A DNA stretch of 64,000 nt from Xanthomonas arboricola pv. populi (lineage in GTDB: Bacteria > Pseudomonadota > Gammaproteobacteria > Xanthomonadales > Xanthomonadaceae): NCBI RefSeq assembly GCF_002939945.1, contig NZ_MDEB01000001.1, positions 1,229,606 through 1,293,605 of the forward strand, written 5' to 3'. Positions 8,654 through 17,883 of the stretch are shown here, piece by piece; within the stretch, counting starts at the first letter, position 1; the number at the start of each line of letters is the position of its first letter. The translations under genes were made by a program, and so were the position numbers. The notes under the pieces were generated by a model. That model was not told the origin of the DNA. It made no database searches and saw only the letters and a list, made by a program, of their open reading frames with translations.

Positions 8654-9838
8654 ATGGACTCCATACATTTGCACGTTCCACGCTACAGCCGCCGCAGCCA
8701 GGACATCGCCCCGTTTCATGTGATGGCGCTATTGGCGCGCGCCAATGCGCTGGAGCAGGCCGGCCACGATGTGATCCACCTGGAGATCGGCGAACCGGAT
8801 TTCACCACCGCCGCTCCGATCGTCGCGGCCGGACAGGCCGCACTGGCGGCGGGACACACCCGCTACACCGCGGCCCGTGGCCTGCCCGCGCTGCGTGCCG
8901 CCATTGCAGGTTTTTATGCGCAGCGTTACGGCTGCGCCATCGATCCGGAACGGATCCTGGTCACGCCGGGCGGCTCCGGTGCATTGCTGCTGGCCAGCAG
9001 CCTGCTGGTCGACCCGGACAAACACTGGCTGCTCGCCGACCCCGGCTATCCGTGCAACCGGCATTTCCTGCGCCTGGTCGAAGGCACCGCGCAACTGGTG
9101 CCGGTCGGCGCAGGCACCGATTACCAACTGACGCCAGGCCTGGTCGAGGCCTGCTGGAACGCCGACAGCGTCGGCGCACTGGTCGCCTCGCCGGCAAATC
9201 CCACCGGCAGCGTGCTGTCGGGCGCGCAACTGGCCGGTTTGTCGCAGACGCTGCATGCGCGCGGCGGTCATCTGGTGGTGGACGAGATCTACCACGGCCT
9301 GACCTATGGCATGGACGCGCACAGCGTGCTGGAAGTGGATGACAGCGCGTTCGTGCTGAACAGTTTTTCCAAATATTTCGGCATGACCGGCTGGCGCCTG
9401 GGCTGGCTGATCGCCCCGCCCGCGGCGGTACCCGAGCTGGAAAAACTCGCGCAGAATCTTTACATCAGCGCCTCCACGATCGCCCAGCACGCCGCGCTGG
9501 CCTGCTTCACGCCCGACAGCATCGCCATCTTCGAGTCCCGCCGTGCCGAGTTCCAGCGACGCCGCGACTATCTGCTGCCGGCGCTACGCCAGCTCGGCTT
9601 CAACATCGCCGTCGAACCGCAGGGCGCGTTCTACCTCTACGCCGACATCAGCGCATTCTCGGACGATGCCCAGGCCTTCTGCGCGCATTTCCTGGAGACC
9701 GAACATGTCGCCTTCACCCCCGGCATCGACTTCGGCCACCACCGCGCCAACCAGCACGTGCGTATCGCCTATACGCAAAGCCTGCCGCGGCTTGAACAGG
9801 CGGTGGAGCGGATTGCGCGCGGGTTGAGACATTTTTGA
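8654..9838 (+). CDS. Class I/II PLP-dependent aminotransferase
   Basis: A 394-residue cytoplasmic fold-type I aminotransferase. Visible landmarks are GEPDF (46-50), the substrate-contact Tyr71, NPTG (182-185), Asp210 and Tyr213 in VVDEIYH, and the PLP-binding Lys240 in SFSKYFGMTGWRLGW. The length and motifs fit the aspartate/aromatic aminotransferase group, but the exact amino acid substrate cannot be read from the sequence. It starts at the ATG at 8654. It is transcribed away from ptrB and followed by a 350-bp repeat-containing spacer. Confidence 0.9.
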   Translation: MDSIHLHVPRYSRRSQDIAPFHVMALLARANALEQAGHDVIHLEIGEPDFTTAAPIVAAGQAALAAGHTRYTAARGLPALRAAIAGFYAQRYGCAIDPERILVTPGGSGALLLASSLLVDPDKHWLLADPGYPCNRHFLRLVEGTAQLVPVGAGTDYQLTPGLVEACWNADSVGALVASPANPTGSVLSGAQLAGLSQTLHARGGHLVVDEIYHGLTYGMDAHSVLEVDDSAFVLNSFSKYFGMTGWRLGWLIAPPAAVPELEKLAQNLYISASTIAQHAALACFTPDSIAIFESRRAEFQRRRDYLLPALRQLGFNIAVEPQGAFYLYADISAFSDDAQAFCAHFLETEHVAFTPGIDFGHHRANQHVRIAYTQSLPRLEQAVERIARGLRHF

Positions 9839-10190
9839 GCAGACGCCCGGCAGCTCGCACAGTTCATATCTTCGAGCTGCATTTAGCCGTAGGTTCACTG
9901 CATCCACATAAGCAGCCGTGATGGCTGTTTGCTGCTACCTTTGCGCTGCTGTTTGTAGGCTTGCTTCGCCATGAAGCAAGCCGAGCACCGCAGCCACGCG
10001 TGGCCGCCAGGCGCCGTGCCTGTGCGTAGCGAGTTGCGTGCGACCGTACCCTCATCCGCCCTTCGGGCACCTTCTCCCGGTGGCAGAAGGGAATGACAAA
10101 AAAGCCCTGGACCACTCGGCCCAGGGCTTTCTTCAAGGCACCGCATGACCAACGCAATCGAGTTACCGATTGCGTTCGATCAACACCTGA
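9839..10190. other. Gene-free spacer with short repeats
   Basis: No convincing gene lies here. It holds a perfect 10-bp stem-loop at 9958-9982 and one copy of a CCCTCATCCGCCC-type repeat at 10046-10092, which is also present twice at 31255-31385. The terminator of the neighbouring peptidase gene lies at 10098-10133. Confidence 0.7.
10098..10133 (-). terminator. Rho-independent terminator of the S9 peptidase gene
   Basis: On the minus strand, AAGCCCTGG and CCAGGGCTT form a GC-rich stem around a short loop, followed by TTTTTT. It lies about 60 bases past the stop codon of the peptidase gene ending at 10191. On the plus strand the A-rich side gives a weaker T-tract, so it may also stop transcripts from the aminotransferase gene. 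Confidence 0.8.
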
Positions 10191-12284
10191 TCAATCCGCC
10201 AACCGCTCCCACAGGAAGCTGTAGGCCAGCGCTGCCATGTGCGCGGCCTGTGCGTTGTTGGCCGCACCGCCGTGGCCGCCTTCGATGTTTTCGTAGTAGG
10301 TCACGTCCTTGCCGGCCTCGATCATCTTGGCGGCCATCTTGCGTGCGTGGCCCGGATGCACGCGGTCGTCGCGCGTGGAGGTGAGGAAGATCACCGGCGG
10401 ATAGGTCTTCTTCGGGTTGAACAGGTGATACGGCGAGAAGGTCTGGATGAATTTCCAGTCGTCGGTATCCGGGTTGCCGTATTCGGCCATCCACGAGGCA
10501 CCGGCCAGCAGATGGCTGTAGCGCTTCATGTCCAGCAACGGCACCTGCACCACGACCGCGCCGAACAGCTCCGGATACTGGGTCAGCATGTTGCCGGTCA
10601 TCAGGCCGCCATTGCTGCCGCCCTGTACGCCCAGATGCCTGGTCGAGGTGATCTTGCGCGCGACCAGGTCCCTGGCCACGGCGGCCATGTCTTCATAGGC
10701 CTTGTGGCGGTTCTGCTTGAGCGCGGCCTGGTGCCAGCGCGGGCCGTATTCGCCACCGCCGCGGATGTTGGCCACCACGTAGACGCCGCCCTTCTCCAGC
10801 CAGGCGCGGCCCAATCCGCCGGAATAATTCGGCGTCATCGAAATCTCGAAACCGCCGTAGCCGTACAGCAGGGTCGGCGCGCTGCCATCGAGCTTCAACG
10901 CCTTGGGCCGCACCAGGAAATACGGCACGCGGGTGCCGTCCTTGCTGGTGGCGAAGTGCTGCTCGATGCTGTCCTTGCCGGCATCGAAGAACGCCGGCAT
11001 GGCCTTGAGCGGCTGCGGCGCGCTGCCCACCTCCACCCACGACAAGGTGGTCGGGGTCAGGTAGTCGGTGACGGTCAACCACAGCGCGTCGCTGTCGTCG
11101 CTGTCCACCGCGCCGACATCGACGGTACCGAATGCCGGCGCACCGACGAAGGCGCTCTTCTTCCAGCCATCCTGCGTGGGCGTGATCACGCTCAGGCGGT
11201 TCTTGACGTCTTCCAGCACGTTCAACACCAGGTGCGACTTCGTCCACGCCGTACCGGCCAGCGACGTGCTGTCGGTGGGCTCGAACAGCACATCGAAGCT
11301 GCGCTTGCCGGCCATGAAGTCGTCAAACCGCGTCGCCAGCAGCGAGCCGGCCTTGTAGGTCTTGCCGGCTACGGTCCAGGGTTCGCGCAGTTCCAGGGTC
11401 AGCCATTGCCGTTTGACCGACTTGCTGGCCGAGTTGGGCGCATCCACCTTGACCAGCTTGCCGTCGGCACCCTTGAGGTACAGCTCCTCGTTGTAGAAGG
11501 CCAGTGTGCGGCTGACGAAATCGCGCTCGAATCCGGGCGTGTCGTCGTGCATCGCGGCGATGTACATGTCGGTCGGCTTGCCCTCGTACACCACAGTGGC
11601 GGCGCTGAGCGGAGTGCCGCGCTTCCACTGCTTGGCGATGCGCGGATAGCCGGAACTGGTCATCGTGCCGGCACCGAAATCGGTGAACACGTAGACGGTG
11701 TCCTGGTCGATCCAGCCCAGCCCGCCCTTGGATTCGGGGCGGAAGAAGCCGTCCTTGACCCACTGCTTGCCGGCCAGATCGAACTCGCGGGTGACATCGG
11801 CATCGGCGCCGCCGCGCGACAGCGCGATCAGGCAGCGCTGGTAATCCGGGCGCAGGCAGTCGGCGCCGTGCCAGACCCAGTTCTCGCCTTCGGCCTTGTT
11901 GAGCGCATCCAGGTCCAGCACCGTCTCCCACTTGGGCGCCGGCTTGCGGTATTCGTCCAGCGTGGTGCGCCGCCACAGGCCGCGCTCGTGCTGCTTGTCC
12001 TTCCAGAAGTTGTAGTAGTACTCGCCGATCTTCTGCACGCCGGGAATCTTCGCATCCGAATCCAGCACTTCGCGGATGCTGGTTTCCATCTGCTTGAAGG
12101 CCGGCGTGGCGGCCAGGCGGACCTCGGTCTTGGCGTTCTGGGCCTTGACCCAGTCCAGCGACTTGGCGCCGGAGACATCTTCCAGCCAGGCGTAGGGATC
12201 GTTGGACACGGCGGTTTCCTCTGCAGAGACGGCGCCAGCGGTGATCAGACCGGCAACCAGGCAGATCGAGGCGAGTTTGGACAT
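10191..12284 (-). CDS. Exported prolyl oligopeptidase family serine peptidase (S9A)
   Basis: A 697-residue exported peptidase. The signal peptide ends at about residue 21 (VSA). The N-terminal DPYAWLED motif typical of prolyl oligopeptidases follows, then a beta-propeller and a hydrolase domain. The catalytic serine is in GGSNGG near residue 557, the aspartate in STRDDRVHP near 638 and the histidine in GGHGGA near 670. It is expected to cleave short proline-containing peptides in the periplasm. It is the second of three exported S9 enzymes in this window and is followed by a good terminator. The gene upstream encodes a small membrane protein. Confidence 0.92.
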   Translation of the reverse strand: MSKLASICLVAGLITAGAVSAEETAVSNDPYAWLEDVSGAKSLDWVKAQNAKTEVRLAATPAFKQMETSIREVLDSDAKIPGVQKIGEYYYNFWKDKQHERGLWRRTTLDEYRKPAPKWETVLDLDALNKAEGENWVWHGADCLRPDYQRCLIALSRGGADADVTREFDLAGKQWVKDGFFRPESKGGLGWIDQDTVYVFTDFGAGTMTSSGYPRIAKQWKRGTPLSAATVVYEGKPTDMYIAAMHDDTPGFERDFVSRTLAFYNEELYLKGADGKLVKVDAPNSASKSVKRQWLTLELREPWTVAGKTYKAGSLLATRFDDFMAGKRSFDVLFEPTDSTSLAGTAWTKSHLVLNVLEDVKNRLSVITPTQDGWKKSAFVGAPAFGTVDVGAVDSDDSDALWLTVTDYLTPTTLSWVEVGSAPQPLKAMPAFFDAGKDSIEQHFATSKDGTRVPYFLVRPKALKLDGSAPTLLYGYGGFEISMTPNYSGGLGRAWLEKGGVYVVANIRGGGEYGPRWHQAALKQNRHKAYEDMAAVARDLVARKITSTRHLGVQGGSNGGLMTGNMLTQYPELFGAVVVQVPLLDMKRYSHLLAGASWMAEYGNPDTDDWKFIQTFSPYHLFNPKKTYPPVIFLTSTRDDRVHPGHARKMAAKMIEAGKDVTYYENIEGGHGGAANNAQAAHMAALAYSFLWERLAD

Positions 12285-12352
12285 GAATGTTTCCGGGAGA
12301 ACGAACGCCGGGAACGTAGCATAGCCCTCCGCCCGCCCGACCCTGCCGAAGG

Positions 12353-12664
12353 TCAGGCCGCGCGCGCCTGTGTCGCCGCACGCGAAGTGCTGCGTCGGCG
12401 TTGCGCCTGCGGCCCGCGCCGACGTGGCACGCCGCGTCGCGCACCGGGCCGCACCAGGGTCGGCAACGCGAACCGGTGCAGGCTCCACCAGGCCAGCATC
12501 GGCATGCCGACCAGCCACAGCGGCAGCCAGCCGATCCATTCGCTGTGGCCGCGCGCGGCCGGCCATACCAGCACCAGGGCCAGGCCGGCCAGGGCGATCT
12601 GCCGGACCGGGCGCAGCACGCGCGGGTCGGGACGTTCGGAACGACGGGAAGGACGAATCGACAT
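12353..12664 (-). CDS. Small hypothetical membrane protein
   Basis: A 103-residue protein of unknown function. Two hydrophobic segments (about residues 22-38 and 44-60) look membrane-spanning, and a very arginine-rich C-terminal tail follows. The ATG at 12664 has GGAGTG seven bases upstream. It lies 68 bp before the S9 peptidase gene on the same strand and could share its transcript. The tail composition may reflect GC bias, so the gene is plausible rather than certain. Confidence 0.6.
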   Translation of the reverse strand: MSIRPSRRSERPDPRVLRPVRQIALAGLALVLVWPAARGHSEWIGWLPLWLVGMPMLAWWSLHRFALPTLVRPGARRGVPRRRGPQAQRRRSTSRAATQARAA

Positions 12665-12963
12665 GGCGGCACTCCGTGGCAGGAAGGATCGGAACAGGTC
12701 GGCAGGATTGCCTGCGCCCATCTCACCGGCTGCGACCTGGATGCGAAACCAGCAAAAGCTCTGGTGCCAAGACAGTCCGGCGCGGCAGCAGCGGCGCTCC
12801 CCCGGCACCGCCAGGCCCCGCTGGCGCCCTCTTCCGCACCCGGACCCAGGCGCCCGGTTGCCACGCCTGAGGCAGCCGCGTGCGCCAGACCCGACCGTTG
12901 ACGCGAACTTGCCCCCTGCATGCGGTAGTGTGCTGCTCCAACCGCCCCCTTTGTGATGTTGCG

Positions 12964-13533
12964 ATGCGCCTGACCGTTACGATCGCCCTCGCTTTTCTGT
13001 TCGTCCTCGGCCTGCCCGTGGCATCCGCCAAGGACACGCCTGCCAGCGAGCCGGCGGTCGATCTGTCCAAGCTCATGGGCACCTGGTACGTGATTGCGCG
13101 CATGCCCAATCCGGTAGAGCGCGGCCACGTCACCAGCCGCGACGAGTACACCCTGGTCGAAGACGGCAAGGTGGCGGTGCGCTATCTGTACCGCGAGGGC
13201 TTCGGCGAGCCGGAGAAAGAGGTCAACGCGCGCGCCTCGGTGGATGCCGAGAGCGGCAACCGCGACTGGCGGGTGTGGTTCTACAAGGTCATTCCGGCCA
13301 AGCAGCGCATCCTGGAAATCGCACCGGACGGTTCGTGGATGCTGATTTCCTACCCCGGCCGCGACCTGGCCTGGATCTTCGCGCGCAAGCCGGACATGAG
13401 CCGCGACCAGTACCGCAAGCTGGTCGACAAGATGCGCGACGACTATTCGATCTACACCGACAAGCTCAAGCGCGTGCCGCAGTTGCGCGAGCAGGTGGAC
13501 CGCCTGGGCTTTGAAGTGCCGAACAAGCGCTGA
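12964..13533 (+). CDS. Lipocalin family protein (Blc-like)
   Basis: A 189-residue exported lipocalin. An N-terminal signal peptide ends near residue 22 (ASA). The GTWYVIARMP motif, the conserved first-strand Gly-x-Trp of lipocalins, follows, and the rest fits the eight-stranded barrel. Bacterial relatives such as Blc bind lysophospholipids or fatty acids at the envelope. There is no lipobox cysteine at the signal end, so this one is probably soluble and periplasmic, unlike E. coli Blc. It ends seven bases from the convergent WYL regulator gene. Confidence 0.88.
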   Translation: MRLTVTIALAFLFVLGLPVASAKDTPASEPAVDLSKLMGTWYVIARMPNPVERGHVTSRDEYTLVEDGKVAVRYLYREGFGEPEKEVNARASVDAESGNRDWRVWFYKVIPAKQRILEIAPDGSWMLISYPGRDLAWIFARKPDMSRDQYRKLVDKMRDDYSIYTDKLKRVPQLREQVDRLGFEVPNKR

Positions 13534-13540
13534 AACACGC

Positions 13541-14506
13541 TCAGTCGTAATTGCTCAACGCCAGCGACAGCAGCGCCTTGGCCTGCTCGCGCAGCGAGAC
13601 CGGCTCGACGATCTCCGCGTCCGAGCCGTAATGCAGCACGTCCATCAGCAGTTCGCGCGAGTTGCTGTACGGCACCTTGAGCTCGTAACGGCCATCGGCC
13701 AAAAAGCGGCCCTGCTGCTTGGAATGCCAATGCTCGTCGGCGACCCAGCGCGCGGCCTTGGCACTGAACACGATGGTGGCCCAGCCCTTGGGCGCGCCGG
13801 AAAAAATGCCGTAGCTGGCCGCCAACTGCTCGTCGAGCTCACTGTCAGGCACATCGCGCGGCACGGTCTCGAGCAGGCGCGCGTGATTGATGCGATCCAC
13901 CGCAAAGCTGCGCACGCCGTCGCGGCCGTGGTCCCAGGCGTCCAGATACCAGTTGTCGCGGTAGTGGGTGATGCGCTGCGGAGACACGGTGCGCTTGGTC
14001 GATTCGTCGGTGGAACGGGCGCGGTAATCGAAGCTCAGCTGCTTGCGCTCCAGCACGCCGGAGGCCACGGTACGGAAGCTGGCCTCGTCCAGCTTGCGGC
14101 CACGGTGCGGAATCACCCGCACCCGGTCCACCGGCCACTGCGACACACCGGCCTGGGCGGCCAGCAGCCCTTCGATGCGTTGCTGCAGCGGCGCCAGCAT
14201 CGAGGACAACACCCCGCCGCCGGTGCGCGCAAGCAATTGCTGGGACGCCAGCAGCGCGTGCAGCTCTTCCGAACTCAGCCACAGGCCGGGCAGTTCGAAT
14301 CGATCGCTTTCGCCGGAGAGATAGCGGAACCCCGACTCGCCGTCGCCTTCCACCGGCGCCATCAGCGCATCGCGCAGGAACGCCAGATCGCGATACACGG
14401 TTGCGCGGGAACAGCTCAGCTCATCCTGCAGCCGCGCCACCGTGACCGGGTAGCGTGCCGACTTGAGCAAGCGATGCAGGGAGTTGATGCGTTCGTAGCG
14501 GTCCAT
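13541..14506 (-). CDS. WYL-domain transcriptional regulator (YafY/DeoR-like)
   Basis: A 321-residue cytoplasmic regulator. A winged helix-turn-helix covers about residues 1-60 (LQDELSCSRATVYRDLAFLR). A WYL domain lies at about 130-215, with the YRDNWYLDAWDH core, and a C-terminal WCX-type segment ends the protein. WYL domains are thought to sense nucleic acids or nucleotide ligands. The target is unknown; the divergent DUF481 gene 297 bp away is a candidate. There is no nearby nuclease or defence gene. Confidence 0.92.
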   Translation of the reverse strand: MDRYERINSLHRLLKSARYPVTVARLQDELSCSRATVYRDLAFLRDALMAPVEGDGESGFRYLSGESDRFELPGLWLSSEELHALLASQQLLARTGGGVLSSMLAPLQQRIEGLLAAQAGVSQWPVDRVRVIPHRGRKLDEASFRTVASGVLERKQLSFDYRARSTDESTKRTVSPQRITHYRDNWYLDAWDHGRDGVRSFAVDRINHARLLETVPRDVPDSELDEQLAASYGIFSGAPKGWATIVFSAKAARWVADEHWHSKQQGRFLADGRYELKVPYSNSRELLMDVLHYGSDAEIVEPVSLREQAKALLSLALSNYD

Positions 14507-14803
14507 GCGTCGATTATGTCCGAGTCTCTGGGTAGCAGGGTGAGCGTCGATGTCTGGCTGCGATCATGCCTGGATCGGCGCCACCGCGACGGTGCCCGTT
14601 TTGGCCCGCTCGTTCGCCTGCATTGCGCGCGGGCCGGATCTGCTTGCGACGTGCGCAACCGGGCCAGTCGCTGCTGTCCTGGAGCCAGCGCCCCAACCTC
14701 TTCTGAAGCGCAGCATTCACTTGCTCATGACGCAGCCGCTCAGTCCGTTATCATGAAATCGCTTCCACCCTCTTTCGCCCCTGTCCTCCAAAGCGAGCCG
14801 CCC

Positions 14804-15604
14804 ATGTCCCGCCGTGCCCCGTTGTCTGCCTTGCTGCCGCTGTTGTTGATCACGCCCACCGTCTGGGCCCAGGCGGTCGCACCGGCCCCGGTGGACCCGG
14901 CTGACGCCGTAATGCCGTCGCCGTGGAGCGGGAGCAGTGGCGAGCTCGGCTATGCCGCCGCCCATGGCAACAGCACCACCGACAGCCTCAACGGCCGGGT
15001 CCGCTTGCGCTATACCGACGGCGACTGGATCCACAGCCTGGATGCCACCGCGCTGCGCTCCAGCTCCGAGTACACCAATACCGACGACGACGGCAGCACC
15101 TCGCGCGAGCGCCAGACCACGGCCGAGCGCTACACCGGCAGCGCCGGCAGCGCGCTGCAGCTGGGCGAGCACCGCCAGCTCACCGCCACCGGCCGTTACG
15201 AACACGACGACTTTGCCACCTACGACCGCCTGGCCACCTTCGGTATCGGTTACGGCACGCGCCTGATCGATGCCGAGCGCTTCTATCTGGATGCGCAGAT
15301 CGGCCCGGGTATCCGGCGTGCGCACAATAGCGACGAAGACCGCAACGAGACCGGCCTGATCGGGCGCGGGCTGTTCGACCTCAAGTACACCGTCACCGAC
15401 AACACCGACCTGATCAACACGCTGCTGGTGGAATCGGGCGAATACAACACCTACGCGCAGAACGATTTCGGCGTGCAGGTCAGCATGAACTCGCACTTCG
15501 CGCTCAAGGCCGCCTGGCAGATGCGCCACAACAGCGAGGTCAGCGACGGCGACAAGAAGACCGACACCCTGACCACGGTCAACCTGGTCTACACGTTCAA
15601 ATAA
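14804..15604 (+). CDS. DUF481 family outer-membrane protein
   Basis: A 266-residue exported protein. A signal peptide ends near residue 21 (VWA). A domain rich in alternating polar and hydrophobic strands follows, with repeated LTATGRYEHDDF-like stretches, and the protein ends in aromatic Phe-Lys. This fits the DUF481 family, predicted to be beta-barrel outer-membrane proteins of unknown role. The ATG at 14804 is favoured over an in-frame ATG at 14753 because the signal peptide then has normal length. It is followed immediately by a 147-bp tandem repeat. Confidence 0.88.
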   Translation: MSRRAPLSALLPLLLITPTVWAQAVAPAPVDPADAVMPSPWSGSSGELGYAAAHGNSTTDSLNGRVRLRYTDGDWIHSLDATALRSSSEYTNTDDDGSTSRERQTTAERYTGSAGSALQLGEHRQLTATGRYEHDDFATYDRLATFGIGYGTRLIDAERFYLDAQIGPGIRRAHNSDEDRNETGLIGRGLFDLKYTVTDNTDLINTLLVESGEYNTYAQNDFGVQVSMNSHFALKAAWQMRHNSEVSDGDKKTDTLTTVNLVYTFK

Positions 15605-15616
15605 ACAACCGCAGGT

Positions 15617-15985
15617 GTAGGAGCGGACCTAGCCGCGAGGGCTTTCCCGGTAACGCCCTTCGCGGCCGGGGCCGCTCCTACGAAGAGCGGCATCTTTGCC
15701 GGACAGGCCCGCGCGACGCGGAGATCAACCGGGTCCATACGTTCGAATACGCAACCGCGCTCTGTAGGAGCGGACCTGGCCGCGAGGGCTTTCCCGGTAG
15801 AGCCTCTCGCGGCCGGGGCCGCTCCTACGAAGAGCGGCATCTTTGCCGGACAGGCCCGCGCGACGCGGAGATCAACCGGGTGCATACGTTCGAATACGCA
15901 ACCGCGCTCTGTAGGAGCGGACCTGGCCGCGAGGGCTTTCCCGGTAGAGCCTCTCGCGGCCAAGGCCGCTCCTGCCAAGAGCGGG
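15617..15985. repeat. 147-bp tandem repeat (two and a half units) with GTAGGAGCG palindromes
   Basis: Units begin at 15617, 15764 and 15911, exactly 147 bp apart; the third is partial. Each starts with a roughly 65-bp palindrome, GTAGGAGCGG facing CCGCTCCTAC, whose arms also carry GCCGCGAG and CTCGCGGC. The rest of each unit is a nearly unchanged linker. Because 147 is divisible by three, a long minus-strand reading frame (15589-16065) stays open; I treat that frame as an artefact. The array lies downstream of both the DUF481 gene and hemC, which converge on it. Confidence 0.9.
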
Positions 15986-16089
15986 CGTTGCGTGAGGGCG
16001 GGCATTGCGTGCGTGGGGGTGAGGTCCGGAGTTTGTGCCTGGGCGCCGGCGTCGCTGCCGGCCACGTTACGGGTCGACGCAGCGGCGTG

Positions 16090-17004
16090 TTACAGCTCCG
16101 CCAGCAGCTGCGCGGCGCCCTTGTCGAACAGGCCTTGCGCGACCAGGCGGCCCAGCGCCTCGGTGTCGTCGGCGCTGCCGTGCGCCTCGGCGTGGATCAG
16201 GCGACCATCGCTGGCGCTGCCGACCATGCCCTGCAGGAACAGGCCCTGCCCTTCCCAACGCGCGAACGCCGCCACCGGTACGTGGCAGCTGCCGTGCAGC
16301 GCGCGATTCATTGCCCGCTCCGCCTCCACACAGGCGCGCGTGCGGCCGGCATCCAGCACCGCCAGCAGGCCGTGGATGCGCGCATCGTCGCCACGGCATT
16401 CCACCGCCACCGCGCCCTGGGCCGGCGCCGGCAACCAGTCGGGGACGTCCAGGCGCGCGGTGATGCGCGCATCCAGGCCCAGACGCTGCAGGCCGGCGCA
16501 GGCCAGCACGATGGCGTCGTAACCGCCGTTGTCGAGCTTGGCCAGGCGGGTGTTGACGTTGCCACGCAGGTCGATCAATTCCAGGTCCGGGCGTGCGGCG
16601 CGCAGCTGCGCCTGGCGCCGCAGGGAGGACGTGCCCACGCGGGCGCCCAGCGGCAGCGCCTGCAGGCTGGCATAGAGATTGGACACCAGTGCATCGGCGG
16701 CATCGCCGCGCTCCATGATCGCCGGCAGCACGAAGGGCGCGTCCAGCTCCATCGGCACATCCTTGAGCGAATGCACCGCGCAATCGGCCTCGCCGCGCAG
16801 CATCGCCAGCTCCAGCTCCTTCAGGAACAGGCCCTTGCCGCCGATCGCGGCCAGCGAGCGGTCCAGCACCTCGTCGCCGCGGGTGCTCATCGGCACCAGC
16901 GCGACCTCCAGCCCGGGATGATGCTGACGCAGCGCGGCGGCGACGTGTTCGCTCTGCCAGAGGGCGAGCGGGCTCTTACGGGTAGCGATGCGGAGCGTGG
17001 TCAT
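16090..17004 (-). CDS. hemC: Hydroxymethylbilane synthase (porphobilinogen deaminase)
   Basis: Joins four porphobilinogen molecules into hydroxymethylbilane in haem synthesis. The 304-residue protein shows the [13 protein letters not shown] start, catalytic Asp82 in HSLKDVP, arginine-rich cofactor contacts (GTSSLRRQ), and Cys240 in HGSCHVP, which holds the dipyrromethane cofactor. The start at 17004 removes a 30-residue random extension. It lies 115 bp downstream of algR on the same strand, repeating the algZ-algR-hemC order known in Pseudomonas. Confidence 0.97.
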   Translation of the reverse strand: MTTLRIATRKSPLALWQSEHVAAALRQHHPGLEVALVPMSTRGDEVLDRSLAAIGGKGLFLKELELAMLRGEADCAVHSLKDVPMELDAPFVLPAIMERGDAADALVSNLYASLQALPLGARVGTSSLRRQAQLRAARPDLELIDLRGNVNTRLAKLDNGGYDAIVLACAGLQRLGLDARITARLDVPDWLPAPAQGAVAVECRGDDARIHGLLAVLDAGRTRACVEAERAMNRALHGSCHVPVAAFARWEGQGLFLQGMVGSASDGRLIHAEAHGSADDTEALGRLVAQGLFDKGAAQLLAEL

Positions 17005-17119
17005 CGGGCCATTATCACGGACCGGGGGCGTAACTCCTACCTGTGAAGCGCACGCCGGCGCCCGCGGCACCCGCGCCGCTGACGACCGACGCACCTCACC
17101 CCACGCGGCATGACACGCT

Positions 17120-17851
17120 CTAACGCAATTGCTCGCGCAGGCTGGCCACGCAGCGGCGGCTCACTTCCAGCGGGTGCGGCACGTTGCGCAGCACCGCGTG
17201 CACCTGGCCATCGCCGCTGCGGCGCAGTTCCACCAGCTCGGCGCGCGCGACCAGGCAATTGCGGTGGATGCGCACCAGGCGGTCGGCGAATTCGTCTTCC
17301 AGCGATTTGAGCGACTCTTCGATCAGGTCCTCGCCACGGCTGTGGTGGACGATGACGTACTTTTCCTCGGCCTGCAGGTAGCGGATGTCGCCGATGGCGA
17401 TCAGCCGCAGGCTGCCGCGCAGGCGTGCGCACAGGTGCGTGCGCAACGGCGGCGGCGTGGCGCTGGGCGCGCGTCCGGCCAGGAAGGTGGCCACCTTTTC
17501 CAGTGCGGCGGCCAGGCGCTCGGGGCGCACCGGTTTCATCAGGTAGTCCAGCGCGGCGGCATCGAAGGCCGACAATGCGTGCTGGTCGTAGGCGGTGCAG
17601 AACACCACCGCCGGCTGTGGCTGGCTCTGGCGCAGCAGGCGCGCGGTTTCCAGGCCGTCGACGCCGGGCATGGCGATGTCCAGCAACACCAGATCCGGAT
17701 GCAGGTGGTGGCACTGCTGCAGCACCTGCTGGCCGTTTTCGGCCTCGCCGATCACTTCGACATGCGGATGTTCGCCCAGCAGCAGGCGCAGGCGCTCGCG
17801 CGCCAGCGGCTCGTCATCGGCGATCAGCACCCGCACTTGCGTGGCCGTCAT
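17120..17851 (-). CDS. algR: LytTR response regulator, AlgR family
   Basis: A 243-residue two-component regulator. The receiver domain covers residues 5-120, with acidic pocket Asp12-Asp13, phospho-acceptor Asp58 (LLDIAMPG), Thr in CTAYD and Lys in MKPVRP. A C-terminal LytTR DNA-binding domain runs from about 145 to the end. The ATG at 17851 is chosen because GGGGG sits at good spacing; another ATG at 17857 is too close to that site. Its partner kinase gene ends 32 bp upstream. In Pseudomonas AlgR controls alginate and type IV pili; the targets here are not shown. Confidence 0.92.
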   Translation of the reverse strand: MTATQVRVLIADDEPLARERLRLLLGEHPHVEVIGEAENGQQVLQQCHHLHPDLVLLDIAMPGVDGLETARLLRQSQPQPAVVFCTAYDQHALSAFDAAALDYLMKPVRPERLAAALEKVATFLAGRAPSATPPPLRTHLCARLRGSLRLIAIGDIRYLQAEEKYVIVHHSRGEDLIEESLKSLEDEFADRLVRIHRNCLVARAELVELRRSGDGQVHAVLRNVPHPLEVSRRCVASLREQLR

Positions 17852-17883
17852 GGACATCCCCCTTCGCTGCAGCGACTCCCCCG

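Noticed and set aside
6325-9342. A plus-strand frame of about 1,000 codons
   Set aside because: It is the antisense of the ptrB gene and then runs out of frame through the aminotransferase gene. Both real genes have complete motifs and good starts.
9864-10157. Possible small minus-strand gene of about 97 codons
   Set aside because: The frame runs through a dispersed repeat and the terminator hairpin, so coding is unlikely.
15617-15985. Regularly spaced repeats resembling a CRISPR array
   Set aside because: The 147-bp units are repeated throughout, with no unique spacers and no cas genes nearby.
15589-16065. A minus-strand frame of 158 codons with internally repeated sequence
   Set aside because: It is created by the 147-bp DNA repeat, whose length is a multiple of three. 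Composition is Arg/Ala-rich, there is no ribosome site, and the palindromes explain the pattern.
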